DNA of 64,000 bases. Source: Mycolicibacterium helvum. Its GTDB lineage: Bacteria > Actinomycetota > Actinomycetes > Mycobacteriales > Mycobacteriaceae. The stretch spans positions 4,030,001 to 4,094,000 of the forward strand of contig NZ_AP022596.1 of the NCBI RefSeq assembly GCF_010731895.1, in the 5' to 3' direction. Below are positions 36,869 to 47,665 of this stretch, piece after piece. The notes under the pieces are model-generated. The model was not told the DNA's origin. It ran no database searches and saw only the letters and a list, made by a program, of their open reading frames with translations. A program made the translations under genes and the position numbers. Each line of letters starts with the position of its first letter. Position 1 is the first letter of the stretch.

Positions 36869-38404
36869 TCACCAGACCTGGAACCCTGCCGAGGTGACGA
36901 TGGCGTCGGTTGGCCCTAATCGGACGGTCAGCCGCAGCGTCCACAAGCCGGGGCGAGGTGCGCTCGCGTAGGTACTAACCCAGTCATTCGTCTCGAGAGT
37001 GAAGTCGACTGGCAGGGAAGGGATCTGGGCTTCCCGGCTGGACAGCGTACCGGCCAGAGACAGCGCCGGGGCTGGCCGGCCCGACGAATCGAGCACCGTC
37101 GCCCGGATGGTCGTGGGTCCGCGCCGTGTCGAGGAGATGGCGACGTGGACATGCCTTTCGTTGTCCAGGGGGGCGTCCAGAGTTATCGGCGGCCCGAAAC
37201 TGGTCCGCGCGGGAGGGGATGCGACCAGAACCATCGTCACGACCAGTACGATCACCCCGACCGCCGCTTCGAGCGGGACCATACGGCGCAACCGAGTGGG
37301 TGTGAGCCGGCGCCGGGCCAGGTAAGCGATCACCACCATCACGCAAACGATGCAGACCTTGAGACACAGCGTCAGGCCGTAGGTCGTGGACCACAACGCC
37401 TCAACCGGGGCGACCTGCCGCCACCCCTGGTAGAAACCCGTGGCGACCAGAACTCCGACGCAGATGAACGCCGTCGACGACCAGCGTCGCAGGTTGTCGG
37501 TGTGTTGCGACGGCAACACCACAAGGCACAGGGCAACCAGTCCGCCCAGCCACACCGTCATTGCGCAGACGTGAGCGGTGGTCGCCAACGTGGCGAGGAG
37601 CGCATCAGTTCCGGCTCCTGCATGGCCATCTACCGCAATCGTGGCCGACACCGCGGCACCAAGAACGCCGATGGCTGTGAAGCCGGCCCGCCGAGGCTCG
37701 CGTATCGATCGCGGAACGATGGCCACCAGCAGCCCGGCGATGAGGGTGCGGGCGAGCACCACAAACTCTTGGCGTCCGGCGATCGTGGTGTCATGCCCGG
37801 CGACGATCACCAGCTCGGCGAGGCTCGCGCCGAGCAGCAGAGCCAGGCCTACCGCGCACAAGGTGCGCGTGGCCTGAACTCTCAGGGTCCACGGCCATAG
37901 CGCGGCGCACACCAGCACGATGCCGAGGCCGAGCACCAGCCCGACAAATTGGCCGCCGCGTGCCAGCGCGGCAGCGATCTCGCCAGCTTTGTGGTTCGCG
38001 CGGTCCAGGCCGGCGGGGCCGGCCCGAGCATCGCGGCCCACCCCGAACGACACCGAACCGGCGACCTCGTGCGTGTCGGCGGAGATGACGTCCCACGTCG
38101 CCGTGTAGCTGCCTTCGGGAAGGTTCGCCTCCAGCGGCAGGACGATTGTGGTGCCGTTTGCAGCCAAGGTCGGGCCGGTGTCGACCCGGACGCCGGTGTC
38201 GGATATCACCCGAACGCCGTTGGTTACCAGCCGGATTGGCTCGTCAAAGGTCAGTGTCACCCGGGCGGGTGCCACCGACAGACGTGCGCCGTCCGTCGGA
38301 TCGCTGGCCACCAGTACCGCGTGGGCGGCCGCGGGCGCTGCGGCGATCACGCTCAGCGTCGGTAACGCCAGCGCCGCGACCAGCAGCGCCGTGAGCCGCC
38401 GCAT
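36869..38404 (-). CDS. CopC-CopD fusion copper protein
   Basis: Fusion of 511 residues. A signal peptide ends in AAPAAAHA, leaving an N-terminal His typical of a CopC histidine-brace Cu(II) site; the CopC domain runs to about residue 125 and contains SADTHEVAG, the second His. The remainder is a CopD-type membrane domain of about eight helices followed by a C-terminal extracytoplasmic segment. Such proteins take copper across the membrane or manage it in the periplasm. It lies two bases after ycnI, so the two form an operon. Confidence 0.88.
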   Translation of the reverse strand: MRRLTALLVAALALPTLSVIAAAPAAAHAVLVASDPTDGARLSVAPARVTLTFDEPIRLVTNGVRVISDTGVRVDTGPTLAANGTTIVLPLEANLPEGSYTATWDVISADTHEVAGSVSFGVGRDARAGPAGLDRANHKAGEIAAALARGGQFVGLVLGLGIVLVCAALWPWTLRVQATRTLCAVGLALLLGASLAELVIVAGHDTTIAGRQEFVVLARTLIAGLLVAIVPRSIREPRRAGFTAIGVLGAAVSATIAVDGHAGAGTDALLATLATTAHVCAMTVWLGGLVALCLVVLPSQHTDNLRRWSSTAFICVGVLVATGFYQGWRQVAPVEALWSTTYGLTLCLKVCIVCVMVVIAYLARRRLTPTRLRRMVPLEAAVGVIVLVVTMVLVASPPARTSFGPPITLDAPLDNERHVHVAISSTRRGPTTIRATVLDSSGRPAPALSLAGTLSSREAQIPSLPVDFTLETNDWVSTYASAPRPGLWTLRLTVRLGPTDAIVTSAGFQVW

Positions 38405-38406
38405 GA

Positions 38407-39108
38407 TCAGGACGAGCGACGCCGCACCAGGACGAGATTGGCGACACCGAGCAGAACAGCGACGATCGCGAGCACCAAAGCGGTGATGCCCGGCCAGGCC
38501 GGTGTGCTGCTGGTAGCGGGTGCTGCAGCGGCGGGAGCCGCAGCGGGTGCGGCCGATCCCTGGTCGGTGCCGGCCGCCAGCATCAGCATCGGGGCCGGAT
38601 GTTCGGGTTCGGGCTGACCCATAGCGGCCCTCTCATCCCAGCGCACGATCTTGCCGTCGCTGTAGGTCTGCACGGCCGGTAGCGAGATCATGGCTTGCTT
38701 GGGCAGCGGACCCGCCGAGATGTTGAACATGTCGAATTGGTTGGGCGGGACGGCCGCCTGCGGATTGTCCGCCTTCCACTCGACTGTCGATACGTAGTCG
38801 GTGACCTCGTTGCCGTCGTCATCCTTCTGGGGCGTCGCGAGCTTCTTCTTGGTCAAGGTCGCTGTCCAGCCGGGCTTGGGCTGGGTGCTGACCGAGAGGA
38901 TCGGTTGGTCGTCAGGCAAGGTCACCAGCAGGTCGGTCGTGGACGCGGTGTCGGACTCGCTGGGCACCCGGAAGGTAAGCACGCCGTAGCCGCCCTGCGT
39001 CGCGTCGGTGCCCGAGACCTCGACGTGTGCGTATGCCGGCGCGGCGAGGCCGATCCCTGCGGCCGTCACGGCCGCACCGATGATGGTAGTTGCCAGTGCT
39101 TTTCCCAT
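38407..39108 (-). CDS. YcnI-family copper-binding protein (DUF1775)
   Basis: Predicted 233-residue exported, membrane-anchored protein. A signal peptide ends in APAYA, giving mature HVEVSG, the N-terminal His of the YcnI Cu(II) monohistidine brace. The DUF1775 domain includes GGYGVLTFRVPSESD and KPGWTATL. An Ala/Pro-rich linker and a C-terminal helix with RRRSS follow. The ATG at 39108 (AAGGAA upstream) is preferred over a start eight codons earlier. It is upstream of copCD in an operon and divergent from eccA across 324 bases. Confidence 0.88.
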   Translation of the reverse strand: MGKALATTIIGAAVTAAGIGLAAPAYAHVEVSGTDATQGGYGVLTFRVPSESDTASTTDLLVTLPDDQPILSVSTQPKPGWTATLTKKKLATPQKDDDGNEVTDYVSTVEWKADNPQAAVPPNQFDMFNISAGPLPKQAMISLPAVQTYSDGKIVRWDERAAMGQPEPEHPAPMLMLAAGTDQGSAAPAAAPAAAAPATSSTPAWPGITALVLAIVAVLLGVANLVLVRRRSS

Positions 39109-39432
39109 TCGCGGCGTTCCTTTCGTCGGCACTGTCCGCCACGGACAGTTGCCCTGAGTGTCTTAGTGGGATGCCGGAGCCTGGAAGTTCCCCGATTTAC
39201 CTGCACGTTTGCTGTGAACCACGACAACGATTGCTCGCGCAGAAGTGCAAACTCGATCGGCACGGAGCGGGTGGACTTACTTGCCGGTGAGGATTGGTCC
39301 AGCCGGTCGAAGCGCTGTCGGCAGGCAAAGAATTCGCCTGAAACCAACTGGAACTATTGAGGGTTACGCGCCGACTAGTAGGGCCGTGAGGAACCCACGA
39401 TTCGCAGCAACCGCCCGACGTAAGCGTCGACT
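39109..39432. other. Divergent regulatory region between ycnI and eccA
   Basis: Non-coding stretch holding the promoters of the leftward copper operon and of the rightward ESX operon. The only clear element is the palindrome at 39131-39149. I looked for an IdeR box (TTAGGTTAGCCTAA-like) and a Zur-type AT-rich palindrome, which control canonical ESX-3, and saw neither. Confidence 0.5.
39131..39149. promoter_or_regulatory. Palindrome upstream of ycnI
   Basis: ACTGTCCG, three bases, CGGACAGT: an exact 8-bp inverted repeat 23 bases upstream of the ycnI start codon. Its position suits an operator over the copper-operon promoter or a 5'-UTR hairpin. It does not look like a CsoR, IdeR or Zur site that I know. 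Confidence 0.5.
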
Positions 39433-41271
39433 TTGACGACTGTGGGTGCCGGTACCATGACGCAGCGCGCGGCACCGCGGGTCGACGAGGATGTCGTCAG
39501 CCGGTTCAGGTCATGCTGTCGGGCCCTGGGCCTCACGGTCGATGACCGCCGCCGGCCTACCGATCTGGCGGCCGCGCGCACCGGGTTCGCCGAACTGACC
39601 CGTCTTGCACCAGATCAGTGTGACGCCTGGGTGGGTTTGGCCGCGGCCGGCGACACCGCGTCGGCGGTACTCGAAGCCGTTGCCACGACTTCCCACACCG
39701 CCGGTGTGCTGGCGCGCCGAATCGAGCTGACGCCGTCGGCGCTCGGCTTTTGGTACGAATCCGGCCTCTATCTCACATTCCGCGCCACTGGGCCTGACGA
39801 CTTCCGGTTGGCTAACGGAGCATCGCTCGCCATCGCAGGTCGGTCTTGCGAGGCCGATGCCATTGTGGCCGAGGTCGTCGCGCGTATCCCCGGATCTCGT
39901 GAGGCGCGGTGGGTCGCAGCCGCCATCCACTACCGCGCCGCGCGGTGGGCCGATGTCGTCAAATTGCTCACTCCGCTGTATACCGATGCCACACTCGACG
40001 ACTCGTTCGCACATGCCATACGGATCGCGCTCGGAACTGCCCTGGCCCGTCTGGGAATGTTCGCGCCTGCGCTGACTCATCTCCAGGATCTGGCGGGCCC
40101 CCTGGCGATCGCTGCCGCCGACGGCGGCCTCGCGAAGGCGCTGGCACTGCGCGCCCAAGGTGATGAGGACGCCGCCGCCGACGTGCTGCAGGAGCTCTAC
40201 GCCGCCAATCCGGAGAACCTCGACATCGAGAACGCCCTGTCGGACCCGTCGTACGGCATCATCGTTACCTCTGCTGCGCGAATCGAGGCGCGCACCGACC
40301 CATGGGACCCTGGCACCGAGCCCGGCGAAGCCGACTTCATCGACCCCGGTGCTCACGAGCGAAAGGCCGCGCTGCTGGCGGAAGCCGAAGAGCAGCTGAG
40401 TGAATTCATCGGACTGGAGCAGGTCAAGGACCAAGTCTCGCGCCTCAAGAGTTCGGTCGCGATGGGGTTGTTGCGTCAGGAGCGAGGCCTGGCCGTGGCG
40501 CAGCGATCACACCACCTCGTCTTCGCGGGGCCACCAGGGACCGGCAAGACCACCATTGCCCGGGTGGTCGCCAAGATCTATTGCGGGCTTGGCCTACTGA
40601 AGAAAGAAAACGTGAAGGAGGTTCATCGCGCCGACTTGATCGGGCAGCACATCGGCGAGACGGAGGCCAAGACCAACGCGATCATCGACAGTGCGCTCGA
40701 TGGTGTGCTGTTCCTCGACGAGGCTTACGCGTTGGTGGCGACCGGCGCCAAGAATGATTTCGGTCTGGTGGCCATCGACACGTTGCTGGCGCGGATGGAG
40801 AACGACCGCGACCGTCTGGTGGTCATCGTCGCCGGCTATCGCGCTGATCTCGACCGATTCCTGGACACCAACGAGGGCCTGCGGTCCCGGTTCACCCGCA
40901 GCATCGACTTTCCCTGCTATTCGCCGGCCGAGCTTGTCGAGATCGCCAGTGCGATGGCCACACAGCGCGACAGCATGTTCGATGATCGTGCGCTGCAGGA
41001 CCTGGCGATGCTGTTCGGGCAGCTGGGCTCGACGACGACACCGGACGCGAACGGCGTCGAGCGCAGAAGCCTGGACATCGCGGGCAATGGGCGGTTCGTC
41101 CGCAACGTGGTGGAACGCTCCGAGGAGGAACGGGAATTCCGCCTCGACCATTCGGAGCACGCAGGTACCGGAGAATTCACCGACGAGCAACTGATGACGA
41201 TCACCGCGCACGATGTGCAGAATTCGGTGGTCCCGCTGTTGCGCGGCCTCGGGCTGCAGGTGCCGGCATGA
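39433..41271 (+). CDS. eccA3: ESX-3-type AAA+ ATPase EccA
   Basis: Cytosolic AAA+ ATPase of type VII secretion, about 612 residues. The N-terminal half is TPR-like. The ATPase domain has Walker A GPPGTGKTT (about residues 366-374) and Walker B VLFLDEAYAL (about 425-434). Long stretches agree with my recollection of M. tuberculosis EccA3, including RADLIGQHIGETEAKTNAI and SLDIAGNGRFVRN, which fixes the subtype as ESX-3. The start is TTG at 39433 or ATG at 39457; neither has a strong ribosome-binding site. First gene of a long operon; ATGA overlap with eccB. EccA helps release EspG chaperones from PE/PPE substrates. Confidence 0.93.
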   Translation: MTTVGAGTMTQRAAPRVDEDVVSRFRSCCRALGLTVDDRRRPTDLAAARTGFAELTRLAPDQCDAWVGLAAAGDTASAVLEAVATTSHTAGVLARRIELTPSALGFWYESGLYLTFRATGPDDFRLANGASLAIAGRSCEADAIVAEVVARIPGSREARWVAAAIHYRAARWADVVKLLTPLYTDATLDDSFAHAIRIALGTALARLGMFAPALTHLQDLAGPLAIAAADGGLAKALALRAQGDEDAAADVLQELYAANPENLDIENALSDPSYGIIVTSAARIEARTDPWDPGTEPGEADFIDPGAHERKAALLAEAEEQLSEFIGLEQVKDQVSRLKSSVAMGLLRQERGLAVAQRSHHLVFAGPPGTGKTTIARVVAKIYCGLGLLKKENVKEVHRADLIGQHIGETEAKTNAIIDSALDGVLFLDEAYALVATGAKNDFGLVAIDTLLARMENDRDRLVVIVAGYRADLDRFLDTNEGLRSRFTRSIDFPCYSPAELVEIASAMATQRDSMFDDRALQDLAMLFGQLGSTTTPDANGVERRSLDIAGNGRFVRNVVERSEEEREFRLDHSEHAGTGEFTDEQLMTITAHDVQNSVVPLLRGLGLQVPA

Positions 41272-42773
41272 GCTTCACGCCGCGCACACCGCGCAATCAG
41301 AACCCCGATCAGGTCACCTACCGACGCGGTTTCGTCACCCGGCAGCAGGTGACCGGATGGCGGTTCCTCATGTGGCGGATCGCATCAGGTGTGGCGTTGC
41401 ACGACACCCGGATGATCGCCGATCCGCTTCGTACACAATCGCGTTCGGTGGTCATGGGTGTGCTGATCGTCATCACCGCGGTGCTCGGCTGCTTCGTCTT
41501 CTCGCTGCTGAGACCAAATGGCGCGATCGGCAACAGCACCGTGCTCGCCGATCGGGATAGTTCGGCCCTGTATGTGCGGGTCGGCGATCAGCTGCACCCC
41601 GTACTGAACCTGGCCTCCGCGCGCCTGATCACCGGCCAGGCCGTCACCCCGACCGTGGTCGGCAGTGCAGCGCTGGATACGTTGCCGCGCGGTGCGATGG
41701 TCGGCATTCCGGGTGCTCCAGAACGCATGGTGCAGAACAACTCCGGTGACGCGGACTGGACGGTGTGCGACGGAACCGATGCGGTGTCGCCGGGTGTCAC
41801 CGTCATCGGGGGTCAACTCGTCGACGGTGGCGCGCGCGCTTCGGCATTACCGCGAAGTAAGGCGGTCCTGGTTGTCGACGGCGCCTCAGAAGCGCCCGCG
41901 ACATGGTTGTTGTGGGATGGCCGACGCAGCCGCATCGATCTGGCCGATCGCGCGGTCACCGAAGCCTTGGGCTTCGGAGCTGCGGTGCCCGCCGCCGCGG
42001 TGATTGCGCCAGGCCTGTTCAACGCGATCCCGGAGGGCCTTCCACTGCAGGCGCCAACGATTGCCGGTGCCGGGACCCCAGCTCAGTCCATGCCGTCACT
42101 GCCGGCGGTCGCGGGAGCGGTCGTTTCTGCCTTCGGTGCCGACGGCACGCTGTTCTACTACGCGGTGCTGCCCGACGGTCTGCAGCCTGTCTCGCCGGTG
42201 TTCGCAGCGGTGTTGCGCAACACCAACTCCTTTGGGCTGCAGCAGCCGCCACGGCTCGATGCCGACGAGATCGCGCGGATGCCGGTCTCTCGGATGCTCG
42301 ACACCAGTGCCTTCCCAGAGCAGCGGGTCAGCCTGGTAGACAGCGCGAGTGCGCCCATCACCTGCGTGCGATGGTCCATGCTCGCCAACGCGAGCACCAG
42401 TTCGCTGACTCTGCTGTCGGGTGCGACGCTGCCGGTAGCTGACGGAGCGCACCCGGTCGAGCTGCCCGCGACCGCAGGCAGGTCGACCGCCGCACGGGTG
42501 GTCTTGCCGGTCGGCACCGGCTACTTCGTCCAGACGGTCGGCCAGAACCAAGCTTCACCGGCCGCCGGATCGCTGTTCTGGGTGTCCGACACCGGCGTGC
42601 GATCCGGGATCGAGGCCGCGGATTCAGACGAACTGACCAAAACCGTCACCGCGCTGGGCCTGAAGTTGCCGGCCACTCCAGCCCCATGGTCTGTGCTCAC
42701 CCTGTTCGGTACTGGGCCTGCTTTGTCCAAGGCCGACGCATTGACCGTGTTCACAGGAACTGAGAACCGTTGA
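41268..42773 (+). CDS. eccB3: ESX-3-type membrane component EccB
   Basis: Component of the EccBCDE membrane core, 501 residues. A short cytosolic N-terminus ([21 protein letters not shown]) is followed by one transmembrane helix ([21 protein letters not shown]) and a large periplasmic domain with the conserved cysteines in WTVCDG and [30 protein letters not shown] and [11 protein letters not shown] are EccB hallmarks. Its overlaps with eccA (ATGA) and eccC (TTGA) indicate translational coupling. Confidence 0.94.
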   Translation: MSFTPRTPRNQNPDQVTYRRGFVTRQQVTGWRFLMWRIASGVALHDTRMIADPLRTQSRSVVMGVLIVITAVLGCFVFSLLRPNGAIGNSTVLADRDSSALYVRVGDQLHPVLNLASARLITGQAVTPTVVGSAALDTLPRGAMVGIPGAPERMVQNNSGDADWTVCDGTDAVSPGVTVIGGQLVDGGARASALPRSKAVLVVDGASEAPATWLLWDGRRSRIDLADRAVTEALGFGAAVPAAAVIAPGLFNAIPEGLPLQAPTIAGAGTPAQSMPSLPAVAGAVVSAFGADGTLFYYAVLPDGLQPVSPVFAAVLRNTNSFGLQQPPRLDADEIARMPVSRMLDTSAFPEQRVSLVDSASAPITCVRWSMLANASTSSLTLLSGATLPVADGAHPVELPATAGRSTAARVVLPVGTGYFVQTVGQNQASPAAGSLFWVSDTGVRSGIEAADSDELTKTVTALGLKLPATPAPWSVLTLFGTGPALSKADALTVFTGTENR

Positions 42774-45700
42774 GTCGGCTGATCTTCGAGGCACGTCGCC
42801 GGCTACCATCACCGGCGGTCCGCAGGGGCACCATCACCATCGAGGCTCCGCCGGAACTTCCGCGCGCGGTTCCCGCGTCGATGTTGCGGCGCGCCCTGCC
42901 GTACCTCATCGTCTTCCTGATCGTCGGTATGGTCGTCGCTCTGTTCGCGACGGGAATCCGTCTCATCTCGCCCCAGATCTTGTTCTTTCCCTTCGTTCTG
43001 TTACTGGCCGCCACCGCGTTGTACCGCGGGAACGACAACAAGATGCGGACTGAAGAAGTCGACGCCGAGCGTGCCGACTACCTGCGTTACCTGTCGGTGG
43101 TACGGGACAACGTCCGCGCCCAGGCCGCCGACCAGCGCGCCGCGCTTGAGTGGTCGCATCCCGAACCTGCTGCACTGGTATCGATTCCAGCATCTCGACG
43201 ACAGTGGGAACGTGATCCCACCGACCATGATTTCCTGGTGCTCCGCACGGGACTGCACGATGTGCCGCTTGACACGACCTTGAAGGTCAAGGATACGGCC
43301 GACGAAGTGGACCTGGAGCCCGTTGCGCACAGCGCGTTGCGGAGCCTGCTGGACATCCAACAAATGGTCCGGCGCGCCCCCACCGGCATCGATCTGACGG
43401 TGATCTCACGGCTGACCCTGGTCGGGGACGGCCGGACCGGGCGCGCAGCTGTCCGCGCGTGGATCGCGCAGGCCGTCACATGGCACGACCCGGGCCTGCT
43501 CGGCATTGCACTTGCCAGTCCTCACCTCGAATCCGAGGAATGGGCATGGCTCAAATGGCTTCCGCATGTCGATATCCCGGGTGCCATCGACGGTGTAGGT
43601 CCTGCCCGCTATCTGACCGCCGACACAGACGAGCTGGTGGCGCGAATCGGGCCGGTGCTCGCCGAGCGTCCCGCGTTCGGTGACAAGGACTCCGAGGGCC
43701 TGCGACACCTGCTGGTCGTGATCGACGATCCTGGATACGACCTTTCGCAATCGGTGCTGTCGGCTGGGTGGGCTGGTGTGACCGTCGTTCAGCTCAGCCA
43801 AACCGAACCCCACCGAGAGCAATATCTGGACCCCGAGCGGCCGGTGCTCACGATCGTTGACGGTGCGATCCGGCGCTGGGGCGGTCCCAGCGGCTGGCAG
43901 CCTTACGTCGACCAAGCCGATCAGTTGTCCACCGCCGAGGCAACGCATCTCGCCCGTCAGCTGGCGCGCTGGGATTCGAATCCCACCCACGCGGGTCTAC
44001 GGTCAGCGGCGCTGAGCGGTGCCACGTTCACATCGCTGTTGGGCATAGAGGACGCTACTCGACTCGACGTGCCCGCAGTGTGGGCGCCCCGCACGCGAGA
44101 ACAGGAACTGCGGGTGCCGATCGGGGTGACCGCCAACGGCGAACCCCTCTACTTCGATCTCAAGGACGAGGCCGAGGGGGGAATGGGCCCGCACGGTCTG
44201 ATGATTGGTATGACGGGATCGGGTAAGTCGCAGACTCTGATGTCGATTCTTCTGTCTCTCTTGACAACCCACTCCGCCGAGCGGCTGATCGTGATCTACG
44301 CCGACTTCAAGGGGGAGGCCGGCGCCGATATATTCCGGGAGTTCCCTCAGGTCGTGGCCGTCATCTCGAACATGGCCGAGAAGAAGTCCCTCGCCGATCG
44401 GTTCGCCGACACCCTGCGTGGCGAGGTCGCGCGGCGCGAGATGCTGCTGCGCGACGCGGGGCGCCGTATCCAGGGCAGCGCGTTCAACTCGGTCACCGAA
44501 TACGAGGCGGCGATCACTGCCGGTCATGACCTCCCTCCGCTGCCGACCCTGTTCGTCGTCGCGGACGAGTTCACGCTGATGCTCGCCGACCACCCCGAGT
44601 ACGCGGATTTGTTCGATTATGTTGCACGTAAAGGACGATCGTTCCGCATCCACATCCTCTTCGCGTCGCAGACGCTGGACGTGGGCAAGATCAAAGACAT
44701 CGACAAGAACACCTCGTACCGAATCGGACTGAAGGTGGCCAGTCCGTCGGCGTCGCGTCAGATCATCGGTGTCGAAGACGCCTACCACATCGAGGCGGGC
44801 AAGCAGAACAAAGGCGTCGGATTCCTGGTGCCGGCACCGGGCGCCGACCCGATCAAATTCCGCAGCACGTATGTCGACGGCATCTATGATCCGCCGCGCC
44901 GCGCGAAATCATATGTGGTACCTGCTGATCCCCGGCCTCAGATATTCACGGCCACGACGGTCGCGATCGACCAGGACGTAGTGGTTACGCCTGACACAGA
45001 CGGTGCCCCGACGGCTGTGCCGAAGAAGCTCGTCGCCACCATCGGCGACCAGTTGAGCACCTACGGCCCACGTGCCCCACGATTGTGGTTGCCCCCACTT
45101 GACGAGCCGATCCGGCTGGCCGACCTCGTCGCCGAAGCCGGCGTGGCACCCCACAGCGGCCAGTGGCCAATCGGTGAGATCGACCGGCCGTTCGAGATGC
45201 GCCGCGATCCACTACTCTTCGATGCCACTTCCGCCGGCGGCAACTTCGCGATCCACGGCGGCGCCAAGTCTGGGAAATCGACTGCCCTGCAGACGTTCAT
45301 CCTCTCCGCGGCATCATTGCACTCACCGGATGAAGTGTCCTTCTACTGCATCGACTACGGTGGCGGGAAGCTGGACGCGTTGAAAACTCTGGCCCATGTC
45401 GGCAGTGTGGCGTCGCCATTGGAGCCCGAGCGGATTCGGCGAACCTTCGGCGAACTCGACCAACTCCTGGCCAGCAGGCAGCGTGCCGGCCATGGCATAC
45501 CGCATGCACACGTGTTCCTCGTGATCGACAACCTCTACGCCTTCAGCCGCGACAACACCGACCAATTCAACACCCGTAATCCACTGCTGGCCAAGGTGAC
45601 TGAGCTGGCCAATATCGGTCTTGCATACGGCATTCACGTCGTGGTAACGACTCCGAACTGGCTGGAGGTGCCGCTTGCGATGCGCGACGGGTTGGGTCTG

Positions 45701-46717
45701 CGCTTGGAACTGCGGTTACCGGACCCCCGGGACAGCAATGTCCGCGTCACGGGTTCGTTGCGACGGCCGGCCGAGTCCGTGCCGTACGACCAGCCGGGCC
45801 GTGGCCTGACCCTGGCCGCTGAGCACTTTCTGTTCGCCGAACCAGACCTAGGCCAGATCGCCCAACTCAACTCACGCTATCCCGGACAGGCGGCCCCGCC
45901 GGTGCGTCTCCTGCCGGCGGAATTGCCTCCGGCCGCAGTGGCACCGCTATACCTGGGGCCAGAACACATCGTCATCGGTCAGCGTGAGTACGACCTGGGT
46001 GCGGCGGCGGTCAACTTTCCCGAGCATCCGCTCCTGATGGTGTTCGGCGACAGCAAGTCCGGCAAGACAACGCTGCTGCGCCATCTGATCCGGACCGTGC
46101 GTGACAACTCGACGGCAGACAGTATTGCGTTCACCGTTCTGGATCGGCGACTTCACCTTGTCGACGAGCCGCTGTTTGCAGACAACGAATACACCGCCAA
46201 CGTCGACCGGATCGCCCCGGCGATGCTCGGACTGTCGACGATCATCGAGCAGCGCCGACCGCCAGCCGGCTTGTCACCCGCCGAGCTGAGGAACTGGACG
46301 TACACGGGTCACACTCACTACCTCGTCATCGACGACGTCGACCAGATACCCGATGGACCCGCGTTGTCGGGACCCTATGCGGGATACCGACCGTGGACGC
46401 CGATTCTCGGATTGCTCGCGCAGGCCGGCGATCTCGGGCTGCGAGTCATCATCACAGCGCGGGCATCGGGCTCAGCTCACCTGCTGATGACAAACCCTCT
46501 GCTGCGGCGCCTGAACGACCTACAGGCCACGACTCTCATGTTGTCGGGAAACCCCCAGGACGGCGCAAAGATTCGCGGCCACCGGTTCACCAGATTGGTG
46601 CCGGGACGTGCAGTGCTACTCGATGACACCGACACGTCGACGTTCGTTCAGCTCGTCAACCCGCTGATCGGCACTCGGGTCGGGCGTATCGACTCGGAAG
46701 AAGGGACATTGTCATGA
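42770..46717 (+). CDS. eccC3: ESX-3-type FtsK/SpoIIIE ATPase EccC
   Basis: Motor ATPase of 1315 residues, fused as in ESX-3. Two N-terminal transmembrane helices are followed by three FtsK-like domains with Walker A motifs GMTGSGKS (about 480), GGAKSGKS (about 830) and GDSKSGKT (about 1093). Walker B motifs include FVVADEF in the first and YLVIDDV in the third; the second has VFLVIDNL. All three nucleotide sites look intact, in contrast to the altered mycosin downstream. TTG start within the eccB stop; ATGA overlap with the PE gene. Confidence 0.94.
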   Translation: MSRLIFEARRRLPSPAVRRGTITIEAPPELPRAVPASMLRRALPYLIVFLIVGMVVALFATGIRLISPQILFFPFVLLLAATALYRGNDNKMRTEEVDAERADYLRYLSVVRDNVRAQAADQRAALEWSHPEPAALVSIPASRRQWERDPTDHDFLVLRTGLHDVPLDTTLKVKDTADEVDLEPVAHSALRSLLDIQQMVRRAPTGIDLTVISRLTLVGDGRTGRAAVRAWIAQAVTWHDPGLLGIALASPHLESEEWAWLKWLPHVDIPGAIDGVGPARYLTADTDELVARIGPVLAERPAFGDKDSEGLRHLLVVIDDPGYDLSQSVLSAGWAGVTVVQLSQTEPHREQYLDPERPVLTIVDGAIRRWGGPSGWQPYVDQADQLSTAEATHLARQLARWDSNPTHAGLRSAALSGATFTSLLGIEDATRLDVPAVWAPRTREQELRVPIGVTANGEPLYFDLKDEAEGGMGPHGLMIGMTGSGKSQTLMSILLSLLTTHSAERLIVIYADFKGEAGADIFREFPQVVAVISNMAEKKSLADRFADTLRGEVARREMLLRDAGRRIQGSAFNSVTEYEAAITAGHDLPPLPTLFVVADEFTLMLADHPEYADLFDYVARKGRSFRIHILFASQTLDVGKIKDIDKNTSYRIGLKVASPSASRQIIGVEDAYHIEAGKQNKGVGFLVPAPGADPIKFRSTYVDGIYDPPRRAKSYVVPADPRPQIFTATTVAIDQDVVVTPDTDGAPTAVPKKLVATIGDQLSTYGPRAPRLWLPPLDEPIRLADLVAEAGVAPHSGQWPIGEIDRPFEMRRDPLLFDATSAGGNFAIHGGAKSGKSTALQTFILSAASLHSPDEVSFYCIDYGGGKLDALKTLAHVGSVASPLEPERIRRTFGELDQLLASRQRAGHGIPHAHVFLVIDNLYAFSRDNTDQFNTRNPLLAKVTELANIGLAYGIHVVVTTPNWLEVPLAMRDGLGLRLELRLPDPRDSNVRVTGSLRRPAESVPYDQPGRGLTLAAEHFLFAEPDLGQIAQLNSRYPGQAAPPVRLLPAELPPAAVAPLYLGPEHIVIGQREYDLGAAAVNFPEHPLLMVFGDSKSGKTTLLRHLIRTVRDNSTADSIAFTVLDRRLHLVDEPLFADNEYTANVDRIAPAMLGLSTIIEQRRPPAGLSPAELRNWTYTGHTHYLVIDDVDQIPDGPALSGPYAGYRPWTPILGLLAQAGDLGLRVIITARASGSAHLLMTNPLLRRLNDLQATTLMLSGNPQDGAKIRGHRFTRLVPGRAVLLDDTDTSTFVQLVNPLIGTRVGRIDSEEGTLS

Positions 46718-47022
46718 CGCTCCGGATCGTTCCTGAAGGCTTGATGGCAGCGGGCGCGGCGGTCGAGGCTCTGACCGCGCGATTGGCCGCGACTCAGACC
46801 GCGGCGGCACCGCTCATTTCCGCAGTGATACCGCCGGCGGCAGACGCGGTCTCATTGCAAGCCGCGGCCAATTGTGCGATCAAGGGTGCCGCGCATGTAG
46901 CCGCGGCCGGCGATGGAGTCCTCGAACTGGGTCGTGCAGGCGCAGGCGTCGAGCAGTCAGCCATCAGCTACGCCGTTGCGGACTCGCAGGCAGCAGTGTC
47001 CTACGGCGTGAGGGGGAGTTGA
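46714..47022 (+). CDS. PE family protein, PE5-like
   Basis: PE-domain protein of 102 residues that closely follows my memory of M. tuberculosis PE5: [23 protein letters not shown] at the start and a YAVAD (YxxxD) type VII export signal near the end. In canonical ESX-3 loci PE5 is followed at once by its partner PPE4; here the next gene is esxG after 56 bases, with no PPE between them. The nearest PPE is the PPE1-like gene 9 kb downstream. The start overlaps the eccC stop. Confidence 0.9.
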   Translation: MTLRIVPEGLMAAGAAVEALTARLAATQTAAAPLISAVIPPAADAVSLQAAANCAIKGAAHVAAAGDGVLELGRAGAGVEQSAISYAVADSQAAVSYGVRGS

Positions 47023-47078
47023 CCGAGTTCTCTGGAGTCGAACCAAGTTGCTATTCCTCATGATTGGAGATGAATGAC

Positions 47079-47372
47079 ATGAGTCTTCTCGATGCGCACA
47101 TTCCGCAGCTCATCGCTTCCGAATCGGCTTTCGGCGCCAAGACGGCGCTGATGCGGAGCACCATCGCGCAGGCCGAGCAAGAGGCGATGGCAGCACAGGC
47201 CTTCCATGCGGGCGAAGCGTCGGCTGCTTTTCAGGCCGCGCATGCTCGATTTGCCGAAGCGGCCGCCAAGGTGAACACTCTGCTCGATCTCGCGCAAGCC
47301 AACCTCGGCGAGGCCGGGGCCACCTACGTGGCGCAGGATGCCGCCGCGGCCAGTAGCTACGGAGGCGTGTGA
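47079..47372 (+). CDS. esxG: WXG100 protein EsxG
   Basis: Predicted 97-residue partner of EsxH. The ATG at 47079 gives [18 protein letters not shown], matching the EsxG N-terminus, with GGAG nine bases upstream; earlier in-frame starts add a few residues. [38 protein letters not shown] follows EsxG closely. Together the EsxG-EsxH pair is the main ESX-3 substrate for iron and zinc homeostasis. Overlaps esxH. Confidence 0.92.
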   Translation: MSLLDAHIPQLIASESAFGAKTALMRSTIAQAEQEAMAAQAFHAGEASAAFQAAHARFAEAAAKVNTLLDLAQANLGEAGATYVAQDAAAASSYGGV

Positions 47373-47659
47373 TGTCGCAGATCATGTATAACTACCCGGC
47401 GATGCTCGGTCATGCCGGGGATATGGCGGGTTACGCGGGCACGTTACAAGCCGTGGGTGCCGACATCAGTGCCGAGCAGGCCGCACTGCAGGGAGCCTGG
47501 CAAGGCGACACCGGTATGACCTATCAGGTCTGGCAGGCGCAGTGGAACACCGCGATGGAGGAGTTGGTGCGCGCCTACCGCGCGATGGCGTCCACTCACG
47601 AAACCAACACCCTTGCCATGAAGGCCAGGGATCAGGCTGAAGGCGCCAAGTGGGGCTAA
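47372..47659 (+). CDS. esxH: WXG100 protein EsxH with altered metal site
   Basis: Protein of 95 residues that follows EsxH nearly throughout: [23 protein letters not shown] motif AWQG at 43-45, and a WG tail. From memory the M. tuberculosis protein binds zinc through H14, H70, H76 and E77. Here H14, H76 and E77 are kept, but residue 70 is Arg (VRAYRAM). Loss of that ligand would weaken or change metal binding. The ATG at 47372 follows a GTG at 47369; the ATG matches the family start. Confidence 0.92.
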   Translation: MSQIMYNYPAMLGHAGDMAGYAGTLQAVGADISAEQAALQGAWQGDTGMTYQVWQAQWNTAMEELVRAYRAMASTHETNTLAMKARDQAEGAKWG

Positions 47660-47665
47660 GGGCGC

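Noticed and set aside
39109..39432. IdeR or Zur box upstream of the ESX operon
   Set aside because: I searched by eye for a TTAGGTTAGCCTAA-like IdeR box and an AT-rich Zur palindrome. No match of useful quality was found.
47023..47078. Remnant of PPE4 between PE and esxG
   Set aside because: The 56 bases give no recognisable PPE fragment in any frame.
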